From the NCBI RefSeq assembly GCF_006546825.1, contig NZ_VICC01000002.1, positions 124,001 through 188,000 of the forward strand: 64,000 nt of DNA, written 5' to 3'. Shown here one piece after another: positions 25,312-36,634 of this stretch. A model generated the notes under the pieces. The model had not been told where the DNA came from. It saw only the letters and a program-made list of their open reading frames with translations, and searched no databases. The translations under genes were made by a program, and so were the position numbers. Origin of the DNA: Actinomyces oris (GTDB lineage Bacteria; Actinomycetota; Actinomycetes; Actinomycetales; Actinomycetaceae). Numbering within the stretch: the first letter of the stretch is position 1; every line of letters starts with the position of its first letter.

Positions 25312-26688
25312 TCAGGCCAGAGCGGCCAGGGCCTTGACGATGCCGGGGGCCGCGTAGAGGGACATGAACTGGACGCCGTAGGAGACCCCCAGTCGATTGA
25401 GCGACCCGCACGCAATGCCCACAAGCAGGACCCCGAAGACATTGGCCAGGCCTGCCTTCTGGTCGGCGTCGATGTATGCCAGCAGGAGGACGAAGGCGAC
25501 GAACAGCGCCAGCACCGCCTCGTGGGGAATGCGACGCATGACGAAGTAGGTGATCTGCGAGGACCAGCGCACGGCGATGACGTACGTGATCGTAACCGCG
25601 GCAAGAGCCCCGATGGTCACGGTGATGATGAATCCGGGCAGGTCCAGCAGGTGGTGCAGGTTGTGCTGCTTGGTGTAGACCGAGCCCGCATTGAACAGCG
25701 GACCGGCGGGGCCGACGGACACACCGGAGATCGGGACCCCGAGTGCCACCAGTGGAATGATGACGCCGGCCAGGTAGGTCGAGTGGGTCAGGGCGCTCAT
25801 GACAGTCACTGCACGTTGCGCGCGGGGCACCCGGTCCTCCTTCTGGCGGGCCACGGAGGCCTCGCCCAGCAGGAAGGTCAGGCCCACCGGGCTGAGAATG
25901 AACAGCGGGGTGGAGACGGCGGCCATGGCGGCACTCCACCAGCCCTCGGACCTCGTGATGAGCCGCCCCGGCCACAACGCCTGTCGCTCGAAACCGGATC
26001 GCAGCAGCTCGGCCTTGGTGCGATTGCCGTGCGGCAGTGCCTCCCGGCGCTTGGCATTGAGCAGCTCCAGGAGGGTCAGGAGCATGGGCCCCACGGTGAT
26101 ACCGAGGAAGAAGGAGGTATTGACACTGGCCTTCTCAGGGATAATTCCCGCCCCTCGGTAGAGCGCCGGAAGCGCCTGGAACAGAAGTGCCATGGGAAGA
26201 ATCGATACCAGGGAGAGAATTCGGTTCTTTCCGAGCAGTGCCAGAATCACGGCTCCGACAGCCAGGACGATATCGGAGTTGGACTTGATCCAGTCGGCCA
26301 TGGGCAGCAGCAGACCGGCGAGGAGGAAGCTCAGGGGAATGGAGATAAGGGTTCCGATAGCCGACCCCACCGCCATCTTCCGGATCGTGTCTGAGGCCAG
26401 GCCCTTGTTGCGCAGCACCATGGCGTGATCCATGAGCGGAGCGGACATGACTCCGCCGGGCAGTCCCACCAGCGCCGTCGGGATCCCGTTCATGAGGTTG
26501 AGCGTGACCACGGCGGAGATGAAGAAGGCGAGCACTACGTGCGGTGGTGCCCCAGCCAGGATGATCGCCAGAGTGACGGGGGCCAGCACCCCGGTCTCAT
26601 CGGTCCCGGGGATAAAACCGATGAAGGTGTAGAGGACCACGGCAGCCAGGATGGCAGCCGCCATCATGAGGAGAAGGCTCACAGTCAC
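25312..26688 (-). CDS. TctA-family tripartite carboxylate transporter permease
   Basis: Large membrane subunit of a tripartite tricarboxylate transporter (TctA). It is 458 aa with about 11-12 helices. The opening TFIGFIPGTDETGVLAPVTLAI and the following NGIPTALVGLPGGVMSAPLMDHAM match the conserved TctA half-repeat; the second half has the corresponding ALTHSTYLAGVIIPLVALGVPISGVSVGPAGPLF. TctA proteins usually have about 500 residues. The start is GTG at 26688 with a GGGGAG site, overlapping the stop of the upstream small gene. No periplasmic TctC binding protein is encoded nearby, so the substrate is unknown; TctC may act in trans. Confidence 0.85.
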   Translation of the reverse strand: MTVSLLLMMAAAILAAVVLYTFIGFIPGTDETGVLAPVTLAIILAGAPPHVVLAFFISAVVTLNLMNGIPTALVGLPGGVMSAPLMDHAMVLRNKGLASDTIRKMAVGSAIGTLISIPLSFLLAGLLLPMADWIKSNSDIVLAVGAVILALLGKNRILSLVSILPMALLFQALPALYRGAGIIPEKASVNTSFFLGITVGPMLLTLLELLNAKRREALPHGNRTKAELLRSGFERQALWPGRLITRSEGWWSAAMAAVSTPLFILSPVGLTFLLGEASVARQKEDRVPRAQRAVTVMSALTHSTYLAGVIIPLVALGVPISGVSVGPAGPLFNAGSVYTKQHNLHHLLDLPGFIITVTIGALAAVTITYVIAVRWSSQITYFVMRRIPHEAVLALFVAFVLLLAYIDADQKAGLANVFGVLLVGIACGSLNRLGVSYGVQFMSLYAAPGIVKALAALA

Positions 26689-26975
26689 TGGTCTCCCCTT
26701 TCACTCGCCCCGACGTTCAGCTCATCGACAATGGTGACCTCACGTTTAGGAGTCACAAGGAAGCAGCAGGCGATAAAACCGATAGTGGAGGCCCCCAGCC
26801 CCCAGAACAGCGGCTTGCCTCCGAGATAAACGGAGAACAGCACCGCCGCGACGACGCATGTCACCGATATCAGGAGACAGACAATCAAGTCTGTGGGTGA
26901 TACGAGGTCATTCCATACCTCGATGTTGTTCTGACGCTCCGTGTTCTCGGAGTCGACGTCATCCGTACTGCGCAC
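26685..26975 (-). CDS. Small TctB-like membrane protein
   Basis: Encodes 96 aa with a polar N-terminus of about 25 residues and two hydrophobic helices (about 28-51 and 55-74), followed by a charged C-terminus. Its position directly before TctA with a 4-bp overlap (GTGA) fits the TctB small subunit, but TctB normally has four helices and about 150 residues, so this would be a reduced form. Sequence similarity to TctB is not evident by eye. The only in-frame start is GTG at 26975, without a visible ribosome-binding site, so the start is uncertain and might be leaderless. Confidence 0.65.
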   Translation of the reverse strand: MRSTDDVDSENTERQNNIEVWNDLVSPTDLIVCLLISVTCVVAAVLFSVYLGGKPLFWGLGASTIGFIACCFLVTPKREVTIVDELNVGASERGDQ

Positions 26976-27085
26976 GATTGGTGATCGTAGGCGAGCCGCC
27001 CAAGACGCTCCATATGTTGTTCACCATGACTTTGCAGGCGCCGTGTAACAAAACCGCATCGTCCTTGCGGTCCCACCGGGAACAC

Positions 27086-28075
27086 TCACAGGAGCACGGT
27101 GGCGAACAGACTCACCTGCTCAAAGCCCAGGGAGCGGTAGAGCGCCAGAGCGGGGGCGTTGTAGTCGTTGACGTAGAGGCTCACGACGCCGTCGGCGCCG
27201 ACATGGTCCCGGCGCACGGCGTCCACCACCCCGGCCAGTGCCGCCGCCCCGACTCCCCGCCCACGCAGGTCGGGGCGGGTCCACACGCCGGTCAGTTGGG
27301 CGACGCCGCCTGTCGGGGAGTGCCACAGGGCCCCGACGTCGGCCTTGAAGGCCACCGCCCGGGGCGTTCCGGGCTGGACAGGACCTCCTGCGCCGTCGTC
27401 GAGGACGACGTAGCTGCGCCCCTGCTCGATGAGCCAGCCGACGTGACGTCGGTATCCGGAACCATCGGTGGTGGGGTCGTAACCGAGCTCACCGATGAAC
27501 ATGTCCACCGAGGCCGGAAGGACCATCTCCGTCTCACTTGGCTGCGCCCGGCGGACCGCCTGCCCCACCCAGGACAGGGAGGGGTGACGGGGCCGGTGCC
27601 CGACGCTCAGCCCCGCGGCCGGGCGAGGTGCGGCCAGGACCGGCTGCTTCCAGCGCTCCTGGCGGGAACGCACTCCCTGCTCGCTGAGCGCTCCCCAGAT
27701 CGCCGCAACGTCCCGGGCCGGCCCGCAGACCGAGCCGTGCCTGGACAGGCGGGGTCGGCAGTGCTCGGCCAGTGCCCGGATCTCGCCGGCATCGGCCGCC
27801 CGCAGACCGTGCTCGGGGCGTCCGGCCAGGCCGAAGGGCATGAGGGAGCCGACCGACCAGGCGGCGGCGACGGGCTGTGCCAGTCCACCCAGGGCGACGA
27901 CGTCTCCGCGTCCCCAACGGGTCCAGCGCTGCATCTGCTGGACCAGGCTCACGGCACAGACCGGATCCAGAGCACACAGCGACATGACTCCCGACACCTG
28001 ATCGGAGGGAACCGGTGTCAGGCGGTCGGCGTGACGCTGAGCGCGTCTCGTGTCGCGGTGCCGCAGGAAGCTCAT
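27086..28075 (-). CDS. GNAT acetyltransferase with N-terminal DUF4081 domain
   Basis: Two-part protein of 329 aa. The N-terminal part (to about 170) resembles the DUF4081 domain of actinobacterial GNAT proteins encoded beside ispG: it contains DPVCAVSLVQQMQRW and the ALAEHCRP region. The C-terminal part is a GNAT fold: GVWTRPDLRGRGVGAAALAGVVDAV is the acetyl-CoA loop (R/Q-x-x-G-x-G/A as RGRGVG), and LYVNDYNAPALALYRSLGFEQV is motif B. Substrate unknown. It lies about 50 bases downstream of ispG on the same strand, as in many actinobacteria, so co-transcription with the MEP genes is likely. Confidence 0.88.
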   Translation of the reverse strand: MSFLRHRDTRRAQRHADRLTPVPSDQVSGVMSLCALDPVCAVSLVQQMQRWTRWGRGDVVALGGLAQPVAAAWSVGSLMPFGLAGRPEHGLRAADAGEIRALAEHCRPRLSRHGSVCGPARDVAAIWGALSEQGVRSRQERWKQPVLAAPRPAAGLSVGHRPRHPSLSWVGQAVRRAQPSETEMVLPASVDMFIGELGYDPTTDGSGYRRHVGWLIEQGRSYVVLDDGAGGPVQPGTPRAVAFKADVGALWHSPTGGVAQLTGVWTRPDLRGRGVGAAALAGVVDAVRRDHVGADGVVSLYVNDYNAPALALYRSLGFEQVSLFATVLL

Positions 28076-28124
28076 ACCCGTCAGGCCCGGGCCGGCGCTG
28101 GAGGCGCCCGGCCCTCACCGGTCC

Positions 28125-29306
<1,182 letters not shown>

Positions 29307-29408
29307 CCGTCCAGTATGTCACCCGCCCTGCCAGGCCCTGCACCTCAGGTGTGTGGCATCGCTCCCGCCGGTACCGATTTGCTCACGCCCTGCCAGACCC
29401 TGCGGGCC

Positions 29409-30743
29409 TCACAGCGGCGCGGCGATATCCACCCACACCAGGACCAGGGCCATGGCGATCAGCAGACCGAAGACGACCTGACCGACGGGCAGCATCCTGG
29501 CCGTGTCCACCGGGCCCGGATCGGGCTTACCCTGCGCCTTGGCGATCGAGCGCCGGATGCCCTCCCAGCAGGCTCCGAGCACGTGCCCGCCGTCCAGTGG
29601 CAGCAGGGGCACCAGGTTGAAGGCGAACAGCGCCAGGTTGAGGCTGCCCAGCAGCATGAGCATGGTGCTCACCCGCATCGACAGGGGGACTGCGCCGCCT
29701 CCGGCCACACCGCCGCTGGTGGCGTTTCCGGCCATGCGTCCCATGCCCACCAGGCCCACAACGCCGCTGTCAGCGCTGCGCTGCTCAACGCCCAGCGCCG
29801 CCTGGACGGCGTGATAGAGGCCCACCGGCAGGGTGGCGATGGCCTTGACCGTCCCACCGATGGCCTGCCCGATGATGCCGGGGATCTTGGTGGGGCTCAG
29901 GGGAATGGTTCCCAGCGACGGGGAGATGCCGACATAGGGGCGGGCCTGGGTGCGCACGGCTCCGGAGGCGTCCTTGACCGGGGCGCCCTGCGCGTCGCGA
30001 ACGGTGCGCTGGGCCTCGACCGCAGTGACTCTCACGGTGCGCTCGACTCCGTCGCGCTCGATGACGACCTCGGTGGGGCTGGTGCCTTGGGCGGCGATCC
30101 GGGCCTGCAGCTCCTCCCAGGTGGAGACCTTCACCCCGCCCCAGGAGACGATCCTGTCGCCGACCCGTATGCCGGCGGCGCTGGCGGGGCCGACTGGGTC
30201 GGAGTCCTGGCAGGGGGCGCCCGCGTCGATGTTCGACGACACGCAGGGCGCCACGGTCGACAGCGTCGTCGTGCGTCCGGGGATGCCGACCACGCCGACG
30301 GCCACGGCCAGCAGCACGATCCCCAGGACCAGGTTGGTGAGGATTCCCCCGGCCATGACGATGAGCTTCTTGGGGACGCTGAGGTGGTAGAAGGCCCGGT
30401 GCTCCTCGCCGGGCTGGATCTCCTCCAGGGCCTCGGCGCGTGCCTCGCCCACCATGCCCAGGCTTCCGTCCTTGCGTCGGCGGTCCGGCCTGCCGGGCCT
30501 GGCCGGTGGCAGCATGCCGACGAGCTTGACGTAGCCGCCCAGCCAGATGGCCTTGACGCCGTACTCGGTCTCCCCGCGCTTGAACGACCAGATCTTCGGG
30601 CCGAAGCCGATGAAGTACTCGGGTACCTTCACGCCGAACTTCTTGGCGGGGATCATGTGCCCGAGCTCGTGAAGGGCCACTGAGACACCGATCCCGATGA
30701 CGAGGATGACGATGCCCAGGATGTAGGCCAGGGTGGTGCTCAC
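29409..30743 (-). CDS. rseP: Site-2 intramembrane metalloprotease RseP/Rip1
   Basis: Membrane zinc protease for regulated intramembrane proteolysis, for example of anti-sigma factors. The start is GTG at 30743, overlapping the dxr stop (GTGA), and gives 444 aa. Helix 1 contains the HELGH zinc motif (ALHELGHMIPAKKFGVKV). A PDZ domain spans roughly 190-270 (GPASAAGIRVGDRIVSWGG). The C-terminal membrane motif NLVPLLPLDGGHVLGACWE supplies the third ligand Asp. The protein fits the Rip1 type of mycobacteria. Encoded between dxr and ispG, an arrangement conserved in actinobacteria although the three act in different pathways. Confidence 0.95.
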   Translation of the reverse strand: MSTTLAYILGIVILVIGIGVSVALHELGHMIPAKKFGVKVPEYFIGFGPKIWSFKRGETEYGVKAIWLGGYVKLVGMLPPARPGRPDRRRKDGSLGMVGEARAEALEEIQPGEEHRAFYHLSVPKKLIVMAGGILTNLVLGIVLLAVAVGVVGIPGRTTTLSTVAPCVSSNIDAGAPCQDSDPVGPASAAGIRVGDRIVSWGGVKVSTWEELQARIAAQGTSPTEVVIERDGVERTVRVTAVEAQRTVRDAQGAPVKDASGAVRTQARPYVGISPSLGTIPLSPTKIPGIIGQAIGGTVKAIATLPVGLYHAVQAALGVEQRSADSGVVGLVGMGRMAGNATSGGVAGGGAVPLSMRVSTMLMLLGSLNLALFAFNLVPLLPLDGGHVLGACWEGIRRSIAKAQGKPDPGPVDTARMLPVGQVVFGLLIAMALVLVWVDIAAPL

Positions 30744-32077
30744 GAGTGCGTTCCTCCGTTTCGTGCCGCGATGAGCTCGTCGGCGCGGGCGCGTGCCCAG
30801 GTCTCCACGGCCAGGACGTCGTCGAGGCCCGGGCCGGTCAGGCCCTCGTGCTCGCCGACGACGGCCGCATCGATCTCGACGATGTCGAGCCACTCCAGGC
30901 CGCCGGCGAGGAAGGCGGCGACGGCCTGCTCGTTGGCCGCGTTGAGGACGGCCGGGTGGGTGTCGGAGGCCGCCACGGCGCTGCGGGCCAGGTCGACGGC
31001 GGGGAAGGCGGCACCGTCCAGCGGCTCGAAGGTCCAGCTGACCGGTTCGCGCCAGTCGTTGGGAGTCACCAGGCCCGACAGGTCGGGGCGCTCGGGCCAG
31101 GTCAGGCCCAGGGCGATGGGCAGGCGCATGTCGGGTGGGGAGGCCTGGGCGATGGTGGCGCCGTCGGTGAACTCCACCATGGAGTGGATGACGGACTGGG
31201 GGTGAACGACGACGTCGATCCGCTCGGGTGCCACGTCGAACAGGAGGTGGGCCTCGATGAGCTCGAGCCCCTTGTTGATGAGGGTCGAGGAGTTGATGGT
31301 CACCACCGGCCCCATGTCCCAGGTGGGGTGCTTGAGGGCGGCGGCGGCACTGATCCCGGTGAGCTCGGCGCGGCTGCGCCCGCGGAAGGGGCCGCCGGAG
31401 GCGGTCAGGACCAGCCGCCGCACCTCGCTGCGTCCGCTGAGGACGGGACTGGTCAGTCCTTTCTCGTGGCAGCCGCTGGCCAGGGCCTGGGCGATGGCGG
31501 AGTGCTCGGAGTCCACGGGGACGATCTGGCCAGGTCGCGTGAGCGCCTGGCGGACCAGGGCGCCCCCGACGACGAGGGACTCCTTGTTGGCCAGGGCCAG
31601 GCGGGCGCCACTGGCCAGGGCGGCCAGCGTGGGCAGCAGTCCCACCGAGCCGGTGATGCCGTTGACGACCGTGTCGCCGGCCCCGAGCTCGGCGGCCTGG
31701 ACCGCCGTGGTGGCGGCGTCGGGGCCGGTGAGAATGGTGGTGACCGGGTCGGGGCGGCCGGCCTGGGCGGCTGCGGCTCTCAGGGCCTGGCGCAGGCGCT
31801 CGGCGAGATCCTCTCCCCCGCCGGTGACGGCCACGACGGGAACCTCCCAGGTGATGGCCTGGCGGGCCAGGAGCTCCAGGCGCGATCCGCCGGCGGCCAG
31901 GGCGACCACTCGCGGGGCGTGCTCCCCCAGGCGGGAGAGGACCTCGAGGGTCTGGGTGCCGATCGACCCGGTGGATCCCAGGAGGACCAGTCGCTGTGGG
32001 TTGTGGGAGGGCGCTGGTGCGTGGCTGGTCATGGGGTGGCGGGTTTCCTCAGGACGGGCTCGACGGGCGTGACTCAC
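30740..32077 (-). CDS. dxr: 1-deoxy-D-xylulose 5-phosphate reductoisomerase
   Basis: Second step of the MEP pathway: NADPH- and metal-dependent rearrangement of DXP to MEP, the target of fosmidomycin. The NADPH-binding LVLLGSTGSIGTQTLEVL, the catalytic LANKESLVVGG, PVDSEHSAI, TASGGPFRGRSRAEL and HPTWDMGPVVTINSSTLINKGLE are all conserved. The GTG at 32077 overlaps the upstream gene's stop; an ATG at 32032, behind a GAGGA stretch, is an equally good start and would shorten the protein by 15 residues. With ispG it shows that the MEP pathway is encoded in this genome. Confidence 0.96.
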   Translation of the reverse strand: MSHARRARPEETRHPMTSHAPAPSHNPQRLVLLGSTGSIGTQTLEVLSRLGEHAPRVVALAAGGSRLELLARQAITWEVPVVAVTGGGEDLAERLRQALRAAAAQAGRPDPVTTILTGPDAATTAVQAAELGAGDTVVNGITGSVGLLPTLAALASGARLALANKESLVVGGALVRQALTRPGQIVPVDSEHSAIAQALASGCHEKGLTSPVLSGRSEVRRLVLTASGGPFRGRSRAELTGISAAAALKHPTWDMGPVVTINSSTLINKGLELIEAHLLFDVAPERIDVVVHPQSVIHSMVEFTDGATIAQASPPDMRLPIALGLTWPERPDLSGLVTPNDWREPVSWTFEPLDGAAFPAVDLARSAVAASDTHPAVLNAANEQAVAAFLAGGLEWLDIVEIDAAVVGEHEGLTGPGLDDVLAVETWARARADELIAARNGGTHS

Positions 32078-32619
32078 TCGACGGACAGCAGGACCTCGAC
32101 GACGCGCGCCAGGTAACGGTCGACGCTGGGCTCCCCGTAGGCCTTGTTCCCCCGGGCTCGACGGAAGACCGCTCCGCGCACCTCGCTGGAGGTCAGGGTG
32201 GTGTCGGAGTCGAAGTAGCCGGCGATACGGTCCATGAGGGCATCGACGTCGGTCTTGTCGTACCCCTGCCCGGAGGCCGGGGCGAAGCGCTCGCCGGCCG
32301 GGCGCAGCAGACGCGGGTAAAGGGTGGTGGCGAGCTGAGTGACCTGGTCCATCCAGGCCTGGCGACCGTTCTTGGCCACGAAGGCCGCGCGCCGACGCTG
32401 GAGGAAGGCGGCCTCGAGCCGGTCGAGGGCGGCGTCCACGGCCTGGGGCTGGTAGCCGCGCAGGACGACGTCGAAGGCGACGGTGCGCACGCCCTCGGAG
32501 TCCATCTCGTCGAGCTCACCGGCGTCGTAGATCTCGTGAGCCGTCTCGAAGTAGCGGTCCACCTGCTCGGGGCGGTAGCCCGGTCGCAGGAGCGCTGACT
32601 TGGGGAACATGTCGCTCAT
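32074..32619 (-). CDS. DivIVA-domain-like protein
   Basis: Encodes 181 aa from the ATG at 32619, which overlaps the rlmN stop (ATGA). Two copies of a DivIVA-like pattern are visible: [26 protein letters not shown] near the N-terminus and [21 protein letters not shown] in the middle, plus a third weaker copy ([20 protein letters not shown]). These YxxxxVD segments are typical of the small cytoplasmic DivIVA-domain proteins found next to rlmN in actinobacteria. There is no long coiled coil as in Wag31. The function is unproven; a cell-envelope or growth role is only suggested by the family. Coupled to rlmN upstream and to dxr downstream. Confidence 0.82.
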   Translation of the reverse strand: MSDMFPKSALLRPGYRPEQVDRYFETAHEIYDAGELDEMDSEGVRTVAFDVVLRGYQPQAVDAALDRLEAAFLQRRRAAFVAKNGRQAWMDQVTQLATTLYPRLLRPAGERFAPASGQGYDKTDVDALMDRIAGYFDSDTTLTSSEVRGAVFRRARGNKAYGEPSVDRYLARVVEVLLSVE

Positions 32620-33878
32620 GTCGTCTTGACCCTCTCCTGGTTGAGTACCTCGGTCGCGAGTTGACCGCAGGCACCGTCGATGTCGCTGCCTCGAGTGTCT
32701 CGCACTGTCGTGGTAATTCCGGCACGCCGGAGCGTGTCGACGAACATATCCTGAACCGCAACCTCCGAGCAGGTCCAGATGGAGCCCGGAGTGGGGTTGA
32801 GCGGGATGGGGTTGACATGGGCCCATCCGGTGTCCCTGCGGTTGAGCTCGTCAGCGAGCAGCTGGGCGCGCCAGGCGTGGTCGTTCATGTCCTTGATGAG
32901 CGCGTACTCGATGGACACGCGCCGGCCGGTGGCCAGGAAGTAGTCGTGGGCGGCGTCGAGCAGCTCGCCGACCTTCCACTTGGAGTTGACGGGGATGAGC
33001 TCGTCGCGCAGCTCGTCGTCGGGGGCGTGCAGGGAGACGGCCAGGGTCACCGGCAGCCCCTCGCCGGCGAGTCGGCGGATGAGGGGGACGAGTCCCACGG
33101 TGGAGACGGTGATGCCACGCGCCGACAGGCCGAAGCCCTCCGGGGCCGGGTCGATGAGCCGGTGGAGGGCGCCGACGACGTTCTTGTAGTTGACCATCGG
33201 CTCGCCCATGCCCATGAAGACCACGTTGGACAGGCGGGCCGGTCCCCCGGTCAGCTCCCCAGCGGCCGAGGCCTGGGCGGCGTGGCGCACCTGCTCCACG
33301 ATCTCCCCGGTGGACAGGTTGCGGGTCAGGCCCATCTGACCGGTGGCGCAGAAGGGGCAGGCCATGCCGCAGCCGGCCTGGGAGGAGACGCACAGGGTGG
33401 TGCGCTCCTTGTAGCGCATGAGGACGCTCTCGACGCGCACGCCGTCGTGCAGCTCCCACAGGTGCTTGATGGTGCGCCCGCCGTCGGCGCGCAGGGCGCG
33501 TACCGGGGTGATGAGCTCGGGCAGCAGCTCGGCGCACAGCTGCTCGCGCTGGGCGGCGGGCAGGTCGGTCATGTCCGCACTGTCGCGGGTGAAGTGCGTG
33601 AAGTAGTGCCGTGAGAGCTGGTCGGCCCGGAAGGAGGGCAGGCCCGAGTCCTTGCAGGCGGCCTTGCGCCCGGACAGGTCGAGGTCGGCCAGGTGGCGGG
33701 GGGCCTTGCCGCGCGCGGCGGGCACCGCGAAGGACAGGCGCGGTTTGGCGTCGGGGCTGGTGGCGCCCTCCGGGGGCTGGTCGGTGGGCATGACCTGGAC
33801 CCGGCCGTCATGCGGCCGCCCGGTGATGCTGACGGGCTGCGAGCGCCGGGGGCGCTGCTGTGCTCGCGATGGACTCAC
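32616..33878 (-). CDS. rlmN: Dual-specificity 23S rRNA / tRNA methyltransferase RlmN
   Basis: Radical SAM enzyme that methylates C2 of A2503 in 23S rRNA and A37 in some tRNAs. The radical-SAM motif [14 protein letters not shown] provides the three Cys ligands; [15 protein letters not shown] follows. The N-terminal accessory domain has [11 protein letters not shown], and the C-terminus contains [12 protein letters not shown] with the substrate-methylated Cys later. At 420 aa it is longer than most because of a disordered N-terminus of about 45 residues; ATG at 33791 is an alternative start. It sits between cdsA and the DivIVA-like gene, as in many actinobacteria. Confidence 0.96.
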   Translation of the reverse strand: MSPSRAQQRPRRSQPVSITGRPHDGRVQVMPTDQPPEGATSPDAKPRLSFAVPAARGKAPRHLADLDLSGRKAACKDSGLPSFRADQLSRHYFTHFTRDSADMTDLPAAQREQLCAELLPELITPVRALRADGGRTIKHLWELHDGVRVESVLMRYKERTTLCVSSQAGCGMACPFCATGQMGLTRNLSTGEIVEQVRHAAQASAAGELTGGPARLSNVVFMGMGEPMVNYKNVVGALHRLIDPAPEGFGLSARGITVSTVGLVPLIRRLAGEGLPVTLAVSLHAPDDELRDELIPVNSKWKVGELLDAAHDYFLATGRRVSIEYALIKDMNDHAWRAQLLADELNRRDTGWAHVNPIPLNPTPGSIWTCSEVAVQDMFVDTLRRAGITTTVRDTRGSDIDGACGQLATEVLNQERVKTT

Positions 33879-33949
33879 GCTCGTGCTCCTCGTGTCCCGG
33901 GGCTGGGGAGGGCCGGGCTGGTCGATAGGGGTGGGTGCGGCATGCGTCC

Positions 33950-34888
33950 CTATTTCACCAGGAGGGTGAAGGCGTAGACAAGTGGAGCGGCCACGAGGAT
34001 CGAGTCGAGCCGGTCCATGATTCCGCCGTGCCCGGGCAGGAGCGTGCCCATGTCCTTGAGTCCCAGGTCACGCTTGAGCAGGGACTCCCCCAGGTCTCCC
34101 AGGGTGGAGACGATCACGGTGCAGGCGCCCAGTGCGGCTCCGGTCCACCAGGGGCCGCCGATGGCCCAGACGCAGCCGGCACCGGTGGCGACGGCTGCGA
34201 TGAGGGAGCCCATGAGCCCCTCCCAGGACTTCTTCGGTGAGACCGAGGGCGCCAGGGGGTGACGGCCGAAGGTGATGCCGGCCATCCACCCGCCGGTGTC
34301 GTTGGCGGCCGCCAGGGCGATGAGCATCATGACTTTTCCCACTCCGTGCTCCTGCACCAGGAGCAGGACCGCGAAGCCGGCCAGGAAGGGCAGGTAGGTG
34401 GCGGCGAAGACCGAGGCGGCCGCGGCGCTGGAGCGCGAGCGGCGGACCTCGTCGTGGGCCTCGGTGCGGGGGATGTCGTGGCCGGCCTGCTCCAGGACGG
34501 TGCCGACCTCCGCCTCGGCCTGGTCCATGAAGCTCCACAGGACGCAGGCGCCGACGGTGGCGACGTAGGCCCCGAAGGCCGCCTCTGCTCCCACCTCCCA
34601 GGCGCACACGGAGATTCCCAGGGTCCCCAACCACAGCGGCGCCAGGGGCAGGCGGATGCGCTTGCGGGCGAAGGCCGCCGCCAGCTCCCACAGCGCCCCG
34701 CACACGGCCAGGACGACGACGCCCACGAAGATGACCTTGTAGAAGGCCAGGGACCCCAGGACCACGGCGATGAGCACGACCGCCACCCCGATGGCGGCGG
34801 GCAGGTTGCGTCCCGCCCGCCCGGTGGCGGGCAGGGGGTCGTGGTTGCGCGTGGGGCGCGGGTTCAGCAGAGGCGACACGGGGCTCAC
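33950..34888 (-). CDS. cdsA: Phosphatidate cytidylyltransferase
   Basis: Makes CDP-diacylglycerol from phosphatidic acid and CTP in phospholipid synthesis. It is an integral membrane protein of 312 aa with about eight helices. The C-terminal signature [46 protein letters not shown] is the CdsA motif with its metal-binding Asp residues. The N-terminus is extended by about 25 polar residues. Start GTG at 34888. It lies between frr and rlmN in the conserved rpsB-tsf-pyrH-frr-cdsA-rlmN run, all on the minus strand. Confidence 0.95.
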   Translation of the reverse strand: MSPVSPLLNPRPTRNHDPLPATGRAGRNLPAAIGVAVVLIAVVLGSLAFYKVIFVGVVVLAVCGALWELAAAFARKRIRLPLAPLWLGTLGISVCAWEVGAEAAFGAYVATVGACVLWSFMDQAEAEVGTVLEQAGHDIPRTEAHDEVRRSRSSAAAASVFAATYLPFLAGFAVLLLVQEHGVGKVMMLIALAAANDTGGWMAGITFGRHPLAPSVSPKKSWEGLMGSLIAAVATGAGCVWAIGGPWWTGAALGACTVIVSTLGDLGESLLKRDLGLKDMGTLLPGHGGIMDRLDSILVAAPLVYAFTLLVK

Positions 34889-34951
34889 AGGGGTTGACGG
34901 GACAGGGCGGGAGGCCGGACGGTGGCGCGGCCGCTCCCGGGAGAAGGCGGC

Positions 34952-35509
34952 TCAGACCTCGAGCAGCTCGGCCTCCTTGGCGCTCAGGGCGGCGTCGATC
35001 TGCTCGACGAAGCGCTTGGTGAGGCCGTCGAGCTCGTGCTCGGCGCGCTTGACGTCGTCCTCGCCGGCCTCGCCGTCCTTCTTGATGGCCTCGAGCTCCT
35101 TCTTGGCCTTGCCGCGGATACCGCGCACCTGGACGCGGGAGTCCTCGGCGCGGGAGCGGGCGAGCTTGACGTAGTCCTTGCGGCGCTCCTCGGTCAGTGC
35201 CGGCAGGGTGACGCGGATGACGGTGCCGTCATCGGTGGGGTTGACGCCGAGGTCGGACTCGCGGATGGCGGTGACGATGTCCTTCATGGCGGAGCGGTCG
35301 AAGGGGCTGACCAGGACGGTGCGGGCCTCGGGGATCGTCAGGGAGGCGAGCTGCTGGAGCGGGGTGGGGGCGCCGTAGTAGTCCACGACGATCCCGTTGA
35401 ACATCGAGGGGTTGGCGCGGCCGGTGCGGATGGTGGCCAGCTCGCTCTTGGCGGCCTGGAGGGCCTTGTCCATCTTGTCCTCGGCCTCGAGCATGACGTC
35501 GTCGATCAT
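34952..35509 (-). CDS. frr: Ribosome recycling factor
   Basis: Separates the post-termination ribosome together with EF-G. The ATG at 35509 is chosen because it has an AAGGA site and gives the standard 185 aa; an upstream in-frame ATG would add 17 residues without a site. Conserved segments are RTGRANPSMFNGIVVDYYGAPTPLQQLA, ARTVLVSPFDRSAM, GVNPTDDGTVIRVTLPALTEERRKD, and a C-terminal helix containing EDDVKRAEHELDGLTKRFVEQID. It follows pyrH after about 155 bases. Confidence 0.97.
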   Translation of the reverse strand: MIDDVMLEAEDKMDKALQAAKSELATIRTGRANPSMFNGIVVDYYGAPTPLQQLASLTIPEARTVLVSPFDRSAMKDIVTAIRESDLGVNPTDDGTVIRVTLPALTEERRKDYVKLARSRAEDSRVQVRGIRGKAKKELEAIKKDGEAGEDDVKRAEHELDGLTKRFVEQIDAALSAKEAELLEV

Positions 35510-35664
35510 GGTGCTTCCTTTACTGGGCGGTCGTGGGTTCGTCAGGTAGTGATCGGCCATCGCGGGGATGGCTGCGGGTTGGGAGGGTGTGCCGGCCGTC
35601 TGCGCTGCATGCGGTCACGGAGCTCGAAGGGGCCCTCGGCGGCCCGTCTGAGCTCGCAGCCGGG

Positions 35665-36417
35665 TCAGTCGCAGCTGACGAGTGTCCCGATTCTCTCACC
35701 CAGCAGGGCTCGGGTGATGTTGCCGGGCTCCCCCATGCCGAAGACGCGCATGGTCAGGCCGTTGTCGCGGCACAGGGCGAAGGCGGAGGCGTCGACCACC
35801 TGGAGGCCGTCGGCCAGGGCGCGCTCGTAGGTGAGCTGGTCCAGGCGCCGGGCATCGGGGTTCTTGCGGGGGTCGGCGGTGTAGACGCCGTCGACCCCGT
35901 TCTTGCCCACGAGCAGCTCGTCGCAGTGGGTCTCCAGGGCGCGTTGGGCCGAGACGGTGTCCGTGGAGAAGTAGGGCAGGCCGGCACCGGCGCCGAAGAC
36001 GACGACGCGGTTCTTCTCCATGTGGCGGATGGCGCGCAGGGGGATGTAGGACTCGGCGACCTGTCCCATGGCGATGGCGGTCTGGACACGGGCGGGCACC
36101 CCCGCCTTCTCAATGAAGTCCTGCAGGGCCAGAGCGTTCATGACGGTTCCCAGCATGCCCATGTAGTCGGCGCGGGCGCGGTCCATGCCGCGCGAGGAGA
36201 GCTCGGCGCCGCGGAAGAAGTTCCCGCCTCCGACGACGACGGAGACCTGGACTCCGGCGCGTACGGCCTCGGCGATCTGGCGGGCGGCGTCGGAGACGAC
36301 GTCGGGGTCCAGGCCTATGGCTCCGCCGCCGAAGACCTCACCGGAGAGCTTGAGTAGAACACGTCTGGGGTGCGTGCCGTGGGCGACGCGGTCGTCACGA
36401 GCCGGTTCATGACTCAT
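35665..36417 (-). CDS. pyrH: Uridylate kinase
   Basis: Bacterial UMP kinase (amino-acid kinase fold) forming UDP from UMP with ATP. Conserved segments: [15 protein letters not shown] at the N-terminus, [58 protein letters not shown] and [15 protein letters not shown]. The ATG at 36417 with an AGGAG site gives 250 aa; a longer frame begins at 36456 but lacks a site. It lies upstream of frr, as in most bacteria, and downstream of tsf after a gap that holds the tsf terminator. Confidence 0.97.
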   Translation of the reverse strand: MSHEPARDDRVAHGTHPRRVLLKLSGEVFGGGAIGLDPDVVSDAARQIAEAVRAGVQVSVVVGGGNFFRGAELSSRGMDRARADYMGMLGTVMNALALQDFIEKAGVPARVQTAIAMGQVAESYIPLRAIRHMEKNRVVVFGAGAGLPYFSTDTVSAQRALETHCDELLVGKNGVDGVYTADPRKNPDARRLDQLTYERALADGLQVVDASAFALCRDNGLTMRVFGMGEPGNITRALLGERIGTLVSCD

Positions 36418-36634
36418 TGCGCTATGTCTCCTGGGTTCGGTGGGCAGGCTTGGCACAGCCTACCCCGTCCGGGTGGGCACCGGGCCACGATGAGCGTCAA
36501 CCCCGGCGGTCAGACACACCATGGGGCCGTGCCATGGGACCGTGCCAGGGACCAGGCCCACGCAGAAGACGTGCTCGCGGAGGGCGCCCCGGGGAGCAGA
36601 CGGTGAGGGATGTCGATGAGTGAGAGGGGAAGAA

